This document shows positions 16,412-24,499 of a stretch of 38,396 bases of DNA, piece by piece. Numbering within the stretch: position 1 is the first letter of the stretch; every line of letters begins with the position of its first letter. The translations under genes and the position numbers were made by a program. The DNA lies in assembly GCA_035759925.1 (NCBI GenBank), contig DASTTY010000089.1, forward strand, positions 1 through 38,396. Reading direction: 5' to 3'. This DNA is from RHKX01 sp035759925. Its GTDB lineage: Bacteria; Actinomycetota; Thermoleophilia; Solirubrobacterales; 70-9. The notes beneath the pieces are model-generated. The model ran no database searches. It had not been told where the DNA came from and saw nothing but the letters and a program-made list of their open reading frames with translations.

Positions 16412-16510
16412 ATGAGCCGCATGACGACTGCCACGAACGCGCCCACCGGCGCCTCCCGTCATGCCCGGCGCACGACGCGCCGCTCGTATCGCTACTGGCG
16501 ATTTACCTAG
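16412..16510 (+). CDS. Aromatic attenuator leader peptide upstream of aroF
   Basis: 32-codon ORF (ATG 16412, TAG 16508-16510) in the 249-bp gap before DAHP synthase. After a Thr/Ala/Arg-rich start it ends in codons for S-Y-R-Y-W-R-F-T: Tyr TAT 16487-16489, Tyr TAC 16493-16495, Trp TGG 16496-16498, Phe TTT 16502-16504. All three aromatic amino acids fall within six codons, and TAT, CGA and TTT are rare choices in this GC-rich sequence, as expected for a stalling site. A promoter box lies 8 bases before the ATG. The region after the stop can form competing stems. By analogy with ribosome-mediated attenuation at aromatic genes, translation speed over this block should set aroF expression. Function is inferred. 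Confidence 0.72.
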   Translation: MSRMTTATNAPTGASRHARRTTRRSYRYWRFT

Positions 16511-16612
16511 GCATCCGGCCGGGCCCGTCGCGAGCGGCCTGCCGGAACGTAGCCACAGACCCACGCCAGTACCCGCCGGCCGCAGACGTGCCGGATCCGA
16601 AAGGCCCATCAG
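16511..16612 (+). promoter_or_regulatory. Predicted attenuator / RBS-control region of aroF mRNA
   Basis: Between the leader stop and aroF, several pairings compete. ATCCGGC (16513-16519) can pair with GCCGGAT (16590-16596), next to the GAAAGG ribosome-binding site (16599-16604); its CCGGC part can instead pair with GCCGG (16541-16545). GCGGCC (16534-16539) can pair with GGCCGC (16578-16583). No T-run is present, so control may be over translation or Rho-dependent rather than intrinsic termination. The pairings were found by eye. Confidence 0.45.
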
Positions 16613-17446
16613 ATGACCAGCACAGCCAACCTTCCCGAGCCGACCGCCGACGACGGTGAGCGGGCCGGCTTCGACATCGCCGGCCACGCCGTCGGCGAAG
16701 GCTTCACCCTGATCGCCGGACCCTGCACGGTCGAGAGCCGCGAGCAGACGCTGACCGTCGCCGACGTCGTCGCCGCCGAGGGCGCGGCGATGCTCCGCGG
16801 CGGCGCCTATAAGCCGCGCAGCTCGCCGTACTCGTTCCAGGGCCTCGGCCGTGAGGGCCTCGCGATCCTCGCCGAGGCGAAGCGGCGGACCGGCCTGCCG
16901 ATCGTCACCGAACTGGTCGACGTCCGTGACCTCGGCGACGTCATCGGCGTCGCCGACGTGATCCAGGTCGGGGCCCGGAACATGCAGAACTACCCGCTGC
17001 TGACCGAGCTCGGCCGCACCGATCGCGCCGTGCTCCTCAAGCGCGGGCTGTCGGCGACCCTCGACGAGCTGGTGTTGGCGGCCGAGTACGTGCTCAAGGA
17101 GGGCAACGAGCGGGTGATGCTGTGCGAGCGCGGGATCCGGACCCACGAGACCGCCTACCGGTTCACCCTCGATCTGCTCGCCGTACCGGCGCTCAAGGAG
17201 CGCACACGGTTGCCCGTCCTCGTCGATCCCAGCCACGCGCCGGGTCGCCGCGACTGGGTCGAGCCGATGTCGCTCGCCGCCGCCGCGGCCGGCGCCGACG
17301 GGATCATCGTCGAGGTCCACAGCGATCCGGAGAACGCGATCTGCGACGGCCCGCAGGCGCTGCACGCGGACGACTTCGGCGCCTACGCCGAGCGGGTTCG
17401 CACCATCGCGGCGGCGGCGGGTAGCGGCGTCGGACTCGCCGTTTAG
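16613..17446 (+). CDS. aroF: 3-deoxy-D-arabino-heptulosonate 7-phosphate (DAHP) synthase
   Basis: First enzyme of the shikimate pathway, condensing phosphoenolpyruvate and erythrose-4-phosphate. The 277-residue product belongs to the type I-beta (KDO8P synthase-like) group, with AGPCTVES (35-42), GAYKPRSSPYSFQG (64-77), QVGARNMQN and VDPSHAPGRR. The visible length is little more than the catalytic barrel, without an obvious fused ACT or chorismate mutase regulatory domain. This makes expression control by the upstream leader peptide plausible. The ATG at 16613 has GAAAGG upstream. It is followed 14 bp later by tyrA. Confidence 0.94.
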   Translation: MTSTANLPEPTADDGERAGFDIAGHAVGEGFTLIAGPCTVESREQTLTVADVVAAEGAAMLRGGAYKPRSSPYSFQGLGREGLAILAEAKRRTGLPIVTELVDVRDLGDVIGVADVIQVGARNMQNYPLLTELGRTDRAVLLKRGLSATLDELVLAAEYVLKEGNERVMLCERGIRTHETAYRFTLDLLAVPALKERTRLPVLVDPSHAPGRRDWVEPMSLAAAAAGADGIIVEVHSDPENAICDGPQALHADDFGAYAERVRTIAAAAGSGVGLAV

Positions 17447-17460
17447 GCAATGATCGCCGC

Positions 17461-18579
17461 GTGGCCGGCACTTCCGATCAACAGCCGCGAATCGCGGTTC
17501 TCGGCGTCGGGCTGATCGGCGGCTCGATCGGCCTGGCGGCGCGGCACCGTCTCGGTGCCGAGGTCGTCGGCTTCGAGCCGGACGATCGGAACGCCGCGCG
17601 CGCCGTCGAGCTCGGCGCCCTCGATCGCGTTTGCGGATCGATCGACGAAGCGACCGCCGCGGCCGCGGTCATCTTCTGCGCGGCGCCGGTCGCTGCGATG
17701 CCGGACCTCGTCGCCGCGGCCCTCGCCGCCTCGCCCGCCGACGCGGTCGTAACCGACGTCGGCTCGACCAAGCAGGCGCTGGTCATGGCGCTCGCCGGCG
17801 GGCCCGACGCCGACCGTTTCATCGGCGGCCATCCGCTCGCCGGGGCCGAGACCGCCGGCGTCGAGGGCGCCCGTCAGGACCTCTTCGAGGGAGCCCGGTG
17901 GTACCTGACGCCGACCGAGCGCTCGCAGGGCGTCCTCTTCGACCGCCTCCACGGCATCCTCTCCGGCATCGGCGCCCGGCCGATGGCGATCGACGCCGGC
18001 GATCACGACCGCGAGATGGCGGCGATCAGCCACCTTCCGCACGTCCTCGCCAACGCGCTCGCTTCGGTGGCGGCCGGCTCGATCGGCAGCGAGGGCGAGC
18101 GCCGGCCCGAAGTCGGCCGCAGCTTCCGCGACGCGACACGGGTCGCCGGGGCCAACCCGGCGATCTGGGCCGACATCTTCAGCTCCAACTCGGAGGCCGT
18201 CGCCGAGGAGATCGACGACGTCGTCGCCCGCCTCGAGGCCGCGGCGGATCTGATCCGCGGCGGCGACCGGGAGCGGATCGCCGCCTGGCAGGAGGAGGCC
18301 CGCGAGGATCGCCGGGCGATGCTCGAGTCGGGATTGATCGCGGCGCCGCTCGTCGAGCTCCGGGTCGCGGTCGAGAACCGCCCCGGGACGGTGGCGGAGA
18401 TCGCGCTCGCGCTCGGCCGCGCGGGGGTCAACATCGAGGACATGTCCCTGTTCCCGGCCGCCGACCGCAGGACCGGGGCGATCTCGCTGTGGATCGGCGG
18501 CCTCGACGAAGCCCGCCAGGCCGCCGCCGTGGTCGCCGGGCTCGGTCACGAGGTCGCGCCGATCGCCGAGGCCGGCTGA
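17461..18579 (+). CDS. tyrA: Prephenate dehydrogenase with C-terminal ACT domain
   Basis: Oxidatively decarboxylates prephenate to 4-hydroxyphenylpyruvate for tyrosine. The 372-residue product has an N-terminal NAD-binding Rossmann fold (GVGLIGGS, 15-22), TDVGSTK and GGHPLAGAE near the active site, and the helical dimerisation domain with HLPHVLANAL. A C-terminal ACT domain (about 300-370, ELRVAVENRPGTVAEIALAL) is probably the site of tyrosine feedback. The GTG at 17461 follows aroF by 14 bp, with AATGAT 6 bases upstream as a weak box. The stop is immediately followed by the aroA start. Confidence 0.94.
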   Translation: MAGTSDQQPRIAVLGVGLIGGSIGLAARHRLGAEVVGFEPDDRNAARAVELGALDRVCGSIDEATAAAAVIFCAAPVAAMPDLVAAALAASPADAVVTDVGSTKQALVMALAGGPDADRFIGGHPLAGAETAGVEGARQDLFEGARWYLTPTERSQGVLFDRLHGILSGIGARPMAIDAGDHDREMAAISHLPHVLANALASVAAGSIGSEGERRPEVGRSFRDATRVAGANPAIWADIFSSNSEAVAEEIDDVVARLEAAADLIRGGDRERIAAWQEEAREDRRAMLESGLIAAPLVELRVAVENRPGTVAEIALALGRAGVNIEDMSLFPAADRRTGAISLWIGGLDEARQAAAVVAGLGHEVAPIAEAG

Positions 18580-19929
18580 GTGGCGGAGCGGATCGACGCC
18601 CACTTCGCCCCGGCGGCGGCGCTGTCGGGGGTGATCGCCGCGCCTCCCGACAAGTCGATCTCGCACCGAGCGGCGCTGATCGGCGCGTTCGGCGAGGGCA
18701 CGGCACGGATCTCGGGCTATCTGGACTCGGCCGACACGCGCAACTCGCTCGCCGCGGTCGAGGCGCTCGGCGCGACGGTCCGGTCCGAGTCAGCCGGGCC
18801 CGGCGCGCTCGACGTCGAGATCGCCGGCTTCGGGCTCCGCGGCGCCGCCGAGCCGGCCGCCGGCGCGATCGACGTCGGTAACGCCGGCACGCTGATCCGC
18901 CTGCTCGCCGGCCCGCTGGCGGGCCAGGAGGGGCGCTCGTTCGTGCTCGACGGCGATCAGTCGATCCGGGGCCGGCCGATGGGAAGGATCGCCGAGCCGT
19001 TGCGGGCGATGGGCGCGTCGGTGGAGACGACTGACGACGGCCGCCCGCCGGTCACGGTCGCGGGACGGGCGCTGCGGGCGATCCACTACGAGCTGCCCGT
19101 CGCCTCCGCGCAGGTGAAGTCGTGCGTCCTTTTGGCCGGGCTGCTCGCCTCGGGCCGGACGACGATCCGTGAGCCCGCTGCGACCCGCGACCACACCGAG
19201 CGGATGCTCGCCGCTGCCGGCGCCGGCGTCAGGGTCGAGCGCGAGCGGCCGAGCCTGCCCCACGACCCGGTCGCGTCGACGATCGGCGTCGAGCCGGCGA
19301 CGGCGATCGCGCTGCCGCCGATGACGGTTCCCGGCGACCTCTCCTCCTCCGCCTTCCACCTCGCCGCGGCGCTGATCGTGCCCGGCGGTGACGTCCGCAT
19401 CGAGCGCGTCGGGATCAACCCGACGCGGATCGGCCTGCTCGGGATCCTCAACCGAATGGGCGCCGACATCGAGGTGGTCGAGACGGGCAGCGAGGGCGGC
19501 GAGCCGGTCGGCACGCTGCGCTGCCGCCAGGGCGATCTCACGGCGACTTCGATCGTTGCCGCAGAGGTCCCGGCGGCGATCGACGAGCTGACGCTGATCG
19601 GGCTGCTCGGCTGCTTCGCCGAGGGGACCACACGGGTCGGCGGAGCCGCCGAGCTCCGCCACAAGGAGTCGGACCGGATCGCCGCCGTGGTCGATGCCCT
19701 GAACGCGCTCGGCGGCGAGGCGGAAGCACGCCCGGATGGCTTCACGGTGGCCGGAACCGCTGGTCTGCGGGGCGGCGAGATCGACTCTCGCGGTGATCAC
19801 CGGCTGGCGATGCTCGGCGCCGTCGCGGGCCTCGCCTCTCGCGAAGGCGTGACGGTGCGCGACTTCGGCGCCGCCCGGATCAGCTACCCGGGGTTCGAGC
19901 GCGACCTCCGGTCGCTGCTGGCGCCCTGA
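18580..19929 (+). CDS. aroA: 3-phosphoshikimate 1-carboxyvinyltransferase (EPSP synthase)
   Basis: Joins shikimate-3-phosphate and phosphoenolpyruvate in the sixth shikimate step. The 449-residue product has the six-fold inside-out barrel motifs: PPDKSISHRAAL (22-33, K25 and R30 bind substrate), GNAGTLIRLLAGPL, RGRPMGRIAEPLRAMGA, LRHKESDRIAAVVDALNALG and the late DHRLAM. The GTG at 18580 abuts the tyrA stop. It is the last gene of the aromatic block; two hairpins follow before the convergent membrane protein gene. Confidence 0.96.
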   Translation: MAERIDAHFAPAAALSGVIAAPPDKSISHRAALIGAFGEGTARISGYLDSADTRNSLAAVEALGATVRSESAGPGALDVEIAGFGLRGAAEPAAGAIDVGNAGTLIRLLAGPLAGQEGRSFVLDGDQSIRGRPMGRIAEPLRAMGASVETTDDGRPPVTVAGRALRAIHYELPVASAQVKSCVLLAGLLASGRTTIREPAATRDHTERMLAAAGAGVRVERERPSLPHDPVASTIGVEPATAIALPPMTVPGDLSSSAFHLAAALIVPGGDVRIERVGINPTRIGLLGILNRMGADIEVVETGSEGGEPVGTLRCRQGDLTATSIVAAEVPAAIDELTLIGLLGCFAEGTTRVGGAAELRHKESDRIAAVVDALNALGGEAEARPDGFTVAGTAGLRGGEIDSRGDHRLAMLGAVAGLASREGVTVRDFGAARISYPGFERDLRSLLAP

Positions 19930-19942
19930 CAGGGTCTTGGGA

Positions 19943-19970
19943 GGGCCGCCGGGGCGTGACCCGGTGGCCC
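19943..19970. terminator. Hairpin after aroA
   Basis: GGGCCGCCGG (19943-19952) pairs with CCGGTGGCCC (19961-19970), 10 pairs with one G-T wobble and an 8-base loop. It lies between convergent genes. The T content around it is low. Confidence 0.5.
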
Positions 19971-19981
19971 GGCGCAGTCGA

Positions 19982-19998
19982 GCAGCCCAGAGGGCTGC
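19982..19998. terminator. Second hairpin between aroA and the convergent membrane protein gene
   Basis: GCAGCCC (19982-19988) and GGGCTGC (19992-19998) form a perfect 7-bp stem with an AGA loop, 12 bases past the stop of the minus-strand gene. Confidence 0.5.
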
Positions 19999-20009
19999 GA
20001 GTCGCGCAG

Positions 20010-20558
20010 TTATTTGGTCAGCGCGTTGAACGCGATCAGCATGCCGCCGATCGCGGTCAGGCCGATCGCGCCGACGATCGCCCGCATCCGGGTGGCGCCG
20101 CTCGCCCGGGACGCGACGTACGAGTAGACGGCGAGGATCCCGAACCCGATCCACTGGGAGAGGATGTAGGCGCGGTGGAGCGAGATCACGTCGAGCACCG
20201 CGAGCAGGAACATCGAGATCGGCCCCGCGGAGACGACGAGCCCGGTCACCGCCTCGCGGGCCTCCTCGCGCCGCTCCTCGGCGGTCGCCGAGCGGCGGCT
20301 GCGGATCGAGATCCCGACCCGATCGGCGAAGAGCTCGGCGAGCGTCAGCGCGATCGCCGCCCCGAGGACGTAGCCGAGCGCCTTGCCGGGCCGCGACTCG
20401 ACGCCCTCGAGGGCGACGCTGACCGCCATCACCGCGATCAGGACGTAGATCGCGCGATCCGCGTGGCGGCCGAAGTCGAGCACGGCCGCAGCCTGACGAC
20501 GGGCTCGGACGACGATCGCGGCCGCCGGGGCCGCTGCGGCTACTCTGCTCCCGCTCAT
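20010..20558 (-). CDS. Predicted integral membrane protein, unknown function
   Basis: Unrecognised family. From ATG 20558 it has 182 residues and about four to five hydrophobic segments, including AIYVLIAVMAVSVALEG, ALGYVLGAAIALTLAELFA, AVTGLVVSAGPISMFLLAVL, QWIGFGILAVYSYVA and IVGAIGLTAIGGMLIAFNAL. A charged cytoplasmic loop (RSRRSATAEERREEAREA) lies in the middle. The start is uncertain. ATG 20558 overlaps the cmk start on the other strand by two bases (CATG). A downstream GTG at 20483, beginning VLDFGRHADRA, would leave a 73-bp divergent promoter and is at least as likely. It is convergent with aroA. Confidence 0.65.
   Translation of the reverse strand: MSGSRVAAAAPAAAIVVRARRQAAAVLDFGRHADRAIYVLIAVMAVSVALEGVESRPGKALGYVLGAAIALTLAELFADRVGISIRSRRSATAEERREEAREAVTGLVVSAGPISMFLLAVLDVISLHRAYILSQWIGFGILAVYSYVASRASGATRMRAIVGAIGLTAIGGMLIAFNALTK
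20541..20546 (+). promoter_or_regulatory. -10 box of cmk
   Basis: TACTCT lies 10 bases before the cmk ATG with no Shine-Dalgarno sequence between them; the untranslated leader would be only 3-4 bases. Confidence 0.4.
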
Positions 20559-21195
20559 GGTCATCGCCATCGACGGGCCCGCCGGGGCCGGCAAGTCAAC
20601 GGTCGCCCGGGCGCTCGCCGAGCGCCTCGGCTTCACCTACCTGGACTCCGGGGCGATGTACCGGAGCGTCGCGCTGGCCGCGATCCGGGCCGAGATCGAC
20701 CCTGACGACGGGAACGCGATGACGGCGCTGGCCCGGCGGCTCGACCTGCGGATCGCGCCCGGCGAGGTGGCGATCGGCGACGAGGACGTCTCGGCGGCGA
20801 TTCGGACGCCTGAGGTGACCGCCGCCGCCTCGCGGGTCTCCGTCCATCCCGGCGTTCGCGAGGCGATGGTCGCCCGGCAGCGGGCGCTGGTCGCCGACGG
20901 CACCTGGGTCGCCGAGGGCCGCGACATCGGCACGGTCGTCTGCCCGGAGTCGCCACTCAAGGTCCACCTGACCGCTTCCGAGGAGGAGCGGGCCCGGCGC
21001 CGCGCCGCCGACACCGGTGAGGACCATGGCGCCGTCATGGCGGCGCAGCGCGACCGCGACGCTCGCGACCGCGGTCGCGAGCACGGCGCGCTCGAGCTCG
21101 CCGACGATGCGGTCGAGCTCGACACGACCGGCCTCGACGTGGCCGGCGTGGTCGACCGGATCGCGACCGTCGCCCGCGAGCGGGGCCTGGCGTGA
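20557..21195 (+). CDS. cmk: Cytidylate kinase
   Basis: Phosphorylates CMP and dCMP with ATP. The 212-residue product has the P-loop GPAGAGKST (7-15), YLDSGAMYR (28-36) of the CMP site, the basic EGRDIGTVV (about 127-135) and the lid arginines in RARRRA. The usual length is about 220-230, so it is slightly short. The ATG at 20557 starts directly at the homologous MVIAIDGPAGAGKS. It is followed 13 bp later by der, the common cmk-der order in actinobacteria. Its start codon shares two bases with a candidate start of the divergent membrane protein. Confidence 0.95.
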   Translation: MVIAIDGPAGAGKSTVARALAERLGFTYLDSGAMYRSVALAAIRAEIDPDDGNAMTALARRLDLRIAPGEVAIGDEDVSAAIRTPEVTAAASRVSVHPGVREAMVARQRALVADGTWVAEGRDIGTVVCPESPLKVHLTASEEERARRRAADTGEDHGAVMAAQRDRDARDRGREHGALELADDAVELDTTGLDVAGVVDRIATVARERGLA

Positions 21196-21208
21196 GGCGG
21201 TCGCGGCG

Positions 21209-22510
21209 ATGAAGGTCGCGGTCGTCGGCTACCCGAACGCCGGCAAGAGCACCCTGATCAACCGCCTCGCCGGCGGCCGCGAGGCCGTCACCCACGCCGA
21301 GGCGGGCGTGACCCGGGATCGCAAGGAGATCGAGACGAGCTGGAACGGCGTGCCGCTGACGCTGATCGACACCGGCGGCGTCGATCTCGCCGCCGAGGAC
21401 TCGCTTTCGCGTGCGGTTCAGCACCAGGCCCGCGAGGCGATCGCGGATGCCGACGCGATCCTCCACGTCGTCGACGCGCGGGCCGGGCTCGGTCCCGGCG
21501 ATGCCGAGGTCGCGGCGCTGCTCCGCGCCGCCGAGCGGCCGGTGATCGTCGTCGCCAACAAGGTCGACAACCCGGCCGACGTACATCTCGGCGCCGAGCT
21601 GAACGCGCTCGGCCTCGGCGAGCCGCTCGCGGTCTCGGCGACGCACGGGCTCGGCACCGGCGACCTGCTCGACCGGATCACCGCCCTCGCCGGGGAGGCC
21701 GGCGGGGAGGAGGAGGCCGCCGGCCTGCCGCGGATCGCGATCCTCGGGCGTCCGAACGTCGGCAAGTCCTCGCTCCTCAACGCCCTGCTCGGGACCGAGC
21801 GGACGATCGTCAGCGACGTCGCCGGGACGACCCGCGACTCGATCGACACGAGGATCGAGGTCGACGGGCGCGATGCGTTGCTGATCGACACCGCGGGGAT
21901 CCGCAGGCGGACCAAGGTCGCCGGCACGATCGACTACTACGCGCAGCTCCGCGCCGAGCGGGCGGCGGAGCGTGCCGACGTCGCGATCCTCGTCTGCGAC
22001 GCCTCCGAGGGCGTCACGGCCGAGGACCTGCGAATCGGCGAGCTGGCGATGAAGGCGGGCTGCGCGACGCTCGTCGTCCTCAACAAGTGGGACGTGGTCG
22101 CGATCGACCTCGACGACGCGAAGGCGCGGATCGAGCAGCGGCTGCGGCTGCGGCCGCCGGTGATCACGATCTCGGCGCTCCGCGGCCGCAACCTCCAGAA
22201 GGTCCTGCCGAACGCGCTCGAGCTGGCCGATCGCCGCGCCGCCCGGGCCCGGACCCCGGAGCTGAACCGGATCCTCGCCGAGGCCGTCGACCGCAACCCG
22301 CCGCCGTCGAAGCGCGGCAAGCGGCTGCGCCTCTACTACGCCGCCCAGGTCGGCGACGCGCCGCCGCGAATCGCGATTCAGGTCAACGATCGGATGCTGA
22401 TCAACCGCGATTGGTCCTACTACCTCGAGAACCGGATCCGCTCGGCGCTCGGCCTCGACGGGGTGCCGCTGATCATCGACTTCGTGCCGCGCCGGCGCCG
22501 TCAGGCATAG
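21209..22510 (+). CDS. der: Ribosome-assembly GTPase Der (EngA)
   Basis: Double-GTPase that acts in 50S subunit maturation. The 433-residue product has two G domains: the first with GYPNAGKS (7-14), DTGG (54-57) and NKVD (117-120), the second with GRPNVGKS (180-187), DTAG (227-230) and NKWD (292-295). A C-terminal KH-like domain follows (RLRLYYAAQVGDAPPRIAI). The linker between G domains is short and Glu-rich. The ATG at 21209 is chosen from homology and fits the 13-bp gap after cmk. Confidence 0.96.
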   Translation: MKVAVVGYPNAGKSTLINRLAGGREAVTHAEAGVTRDRKEIETSWNGVPLTLIDTGGVDLAAEDSLSRAVQHQAREAIADADAILHVVDARAGLGPGDAEVAALLRAAERPVIVVANKVDNPADVHLGAELNALGLGEPLAVSATHGLGTGDLLDRITALAGEAGGEEEAAGLPRIAILGRPNVGKSSLLNALLGTERTIVSDVAGTTRDSIDTRIEVDGRDALLIDTAGIRRRTKVAGTIDYYAQLRAERAAERADVAILVCDASEGVTAEDLRIGELAMKAGCATLVVLNKWDVVAIDLDDAKARIEQRLRLRPPVITISALRGRNLQKVLPNALELADRRAARARTPELNRILAEAVDRNPPPSKRGKRLRLYYAAQVGDAPPRIAIQVNDRMLINRDWSYYLENRIRSALGLDGVPLIIDFVPRRRRQA

Positions 22511-22540
22511 CGACCGACCCCGTTGGGCCGACCGCCCCGG

Positions 22541-22546
22541 TATAAA
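22541..22546 (+). promoter_or_regulatory. -10 box of the DUF3352-like gene
   Basis: TATAAA lies 6 bases before the GTG at 22553, without a Shine-Dalgarno sequence, supporting that start over the TTG at 22523. Confidence 0.45.
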
Positions 22547-22552
22547 CGCGCG

Positions 22553-24427
22553 GTGCCGGAGGAGTCGCCCAGGGACGAGCCGAACGGCGGGCGGAAGCCC
22601 TCGTCGGTGTCGACGCCGAAGTCGCAGCTCGGCGCCGGCGCGCGCGGCGGGCTCGCCCGCCGGGTCCGGGCGCTTCGCGACTCCGGGCCGGGGAGCGGAA
22701 GCGGCGGCGCCTGGCTGCGCAGGCTTCGCGACCGCGCGTCGGAGCGCTGGAGGGGGGTCGAGGCGACGAATCGGCACCGGATCCTGGCCGGTCTGATCCT
22801 CGCCGCGGTCGTTCTCGTCGTCTGGCTCGTCCTGATCCCGATCGCGCCTTGTGGCTTCCCCGGCGGCGACCGCTGCGCGCCCGATGACGACGCGATCGCG
22901 CTCGTGCCCGGGGACGCCCTCGCCTACGTGCACCTCGACGTCGATCCGGAGTCCGACCAGTTCGCAGCGGCGACCGAGATCGGCAGGCGGCTGCCGCTGT
23001 TCAGCCGCCTCGCGGTCAGCGGGCTCGCCAACGTCGCCGGGACGAGCGTCGACTACGCCCAGCAGGTCGAGCCGTGGTCGGGGGGCGAGGTGGCGCTCGT
23101 CGCGCTTCCCGCCGGGACCACCGGGCAGCGCGTCCTGATGGTCGAAGCCGACGACGAAGGGGCCGCCGACGAGTTCGCCGCGGAGCTGCTCGGGCCGAAG
23201 CAGTCGACCGAGTCGGCGGGAGGGACCGATATCTCGATCGGCCCCCGTGACACGGCCTGGGCGATCGAGGACGGGTTCCTGCTGCTCGGCTCGCGCGAGG
23301 GCCTCACGGCGATGCTCGGCGACGACGGCTCCTCGCTCGCGGACGCCGCGCCGCCGGTCCTCGACGAGCTCCCCGACGAGCGGCTCGCCTACGGGTACGT
23401 CTCCCCGGACGGCGCCCGGGCGCTGTTCGGGTCGGGCGGCGCCGGACCGATCGACACCTTCATCGACGCCGCCGCGACCACCGGCGCCGCGGCGTCGCTG
23501 AGCGCCGACGACGTCGGCCTCTCGCTCGCGATCCGCAGCGACCTCGACCCCGACCGGAGCGACGCCTCCCCGGGGTTCTTCGCAGCGCTGCCGACCTTCA
23601 CGCCGAGCCTTGACGGGAGGATCGGCCCGGCGACCCTCGCCTACCTCGGCCTCGGCGATCCAGGCGAGGGCCTCGGCGGACTGCTCGCCCAGGCGCGGAC
23701 GAGCTCGCCGGGACTGGTCACCGCTTTCCGACGTGAGTCACGGCGGCTCGGCGAGCAGGCCGGGATCGACATCGACCGCGATCTGTTGCCCCTGCTCGGC
23801 AGCGAGGCGGCGCTGTCGCTTCAGCCGGTCGCCGTCAACGGCGACACGCAGGTTCCGGGGGTCACCCCGGATGCGGGCACCCCGTACGTGAGCCTGCTCG
23901 CGGCCGGAGTCGACCCCACCGAGGCGCGCCGTTCGCTCGAGCGGCTCGAACGCCCGGTTGCGAAGGCACTCGGGGAGAAGCAGGACGGGAAGGCCGCGAC
24001 GTTCACGACGATTCAGGTCGCGGGCCTGCAGGCGCATTCGCTTGCGGTCAGCGACGCCGTCGACCTCACCTGGGCGACCTGGGACGACCTGCTCGCGATC
24101 ACCACCGATTCGCTCGGGATCGCCCAGCCGCGCTCGCAGGGGAGCGGCCTCGACGAGGCCGAGAAGTATCAGGCGGTCACCGAGGACTTCCCCGACTCGG
24201 TCTCGCTGATCGCCTACCTCGACCTGACCGGACTGCTCAACCTCGGCGAGCAGGCGGGCCTCGCCACGGACCCGACCTATGCCACCTACGCGCCCGATCT
24301 GCGCACGTTGACCGCGGCCGCACTCGCCGTCGAAGGGGGCGACGAGCGGATCGCCACCGACCTGCGGATCGCCGTCGGGCCACGCGAGGCTGTCCAGATC
24401 GACGCCTCGCCGCTCGGTGGGGAATAG
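22553..24427 (+). CDS. Membrane-anchored DUF3352-like protein
   Basis: 624-residue protein of unknown function. A basic, Gly/Ser-rich cytoplasmic head (1-75) precedes a single membrane helix (about 78-98, LAGLILAAVVLVVWLVLIPI). A large predicted extracytoplasmic part follows, starting with ALVPGDALAYVHLDVDP, which is characteristic of the DUF3352 family in actinobacteria. The body has repeated alpha/beta segments with phrases such as PDERLAYGYVSPDGAR and SVSLIAYLDLTGLL, consistent with tandem related domains. Two Cys (100 and 108) just outside the membrane could form a disulfide. The family's role is not established. Confidence 0.75.
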   Translation: MPEESPRDEPNGGRKPSSVSTPKSQLGAGARGGLARRVRALRDSGPGSGSGGAWLRRLRDRASERWRGVEATNRHRILAGLILAAVVLVVWLVLIPIAPCGFPGGDRCAPDDDAIALVPGDALAYVHLDVDPESDQFAAATEIGRRLPLFSRLAVSGLANVAGTSVDYAQQVEPWSGGEVALVALPAGTTGQRVLMVEADDEGAADEFAAELLGPKQSTESAGGTDISIGPRDTAWAIEDGFLLLGSREGLTAMLGDDGSSLADAAPPVLDELPDERLAYGYVSPDGARALFGSGGAGPIDTFIDAAATTGAAASLSADDVGLSLAIRSDLDPDRSDASPGFFAALPTFTPSLDGRIGPATLAYLGLGDPGEGLGGLLAQARTSSPGLVTAFRRESRRLGEQAGIDIDRDLLPLLGSEAALSLQPVAVNGDTQVPGVTPDAGTPYVSLLAAGVDPTEARRSLERLERPVAKALGEKQDGKAATFTTIQVAGLQAHSLAVSDAVDLTWATWDDLLAITTDSLGIAQPRSQGSGLDEAEKYQAVTEDFPDSVSLIAYLDLTGLLNLGEQAGLATDPTYATYAPDLRTLTAAALAVEGGDERIATDLRIAVGPREAVQIDASPLGGE

Positions 24428-24499
24428 CATGCGCGGCCGGGAATCCTCTGCGATTGCCCGCAACCGGCTGCGAAAGCGAGAAGAGAGGCCACCAGACCG

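Noticed and set aside
21035..22933. Minus-strand open frame opposite der and cmk
   Set aside because: Shadow of der; composition is the reverse-frame Asp/Arg/Gln-rich pattern with no family signal.
24428..24499. SAM riboswitch before metK
   Set aside because: Only 72 bp are available, with no SAM-box-like stems; a purine-rich Shine-Dalgarno sequence is present.
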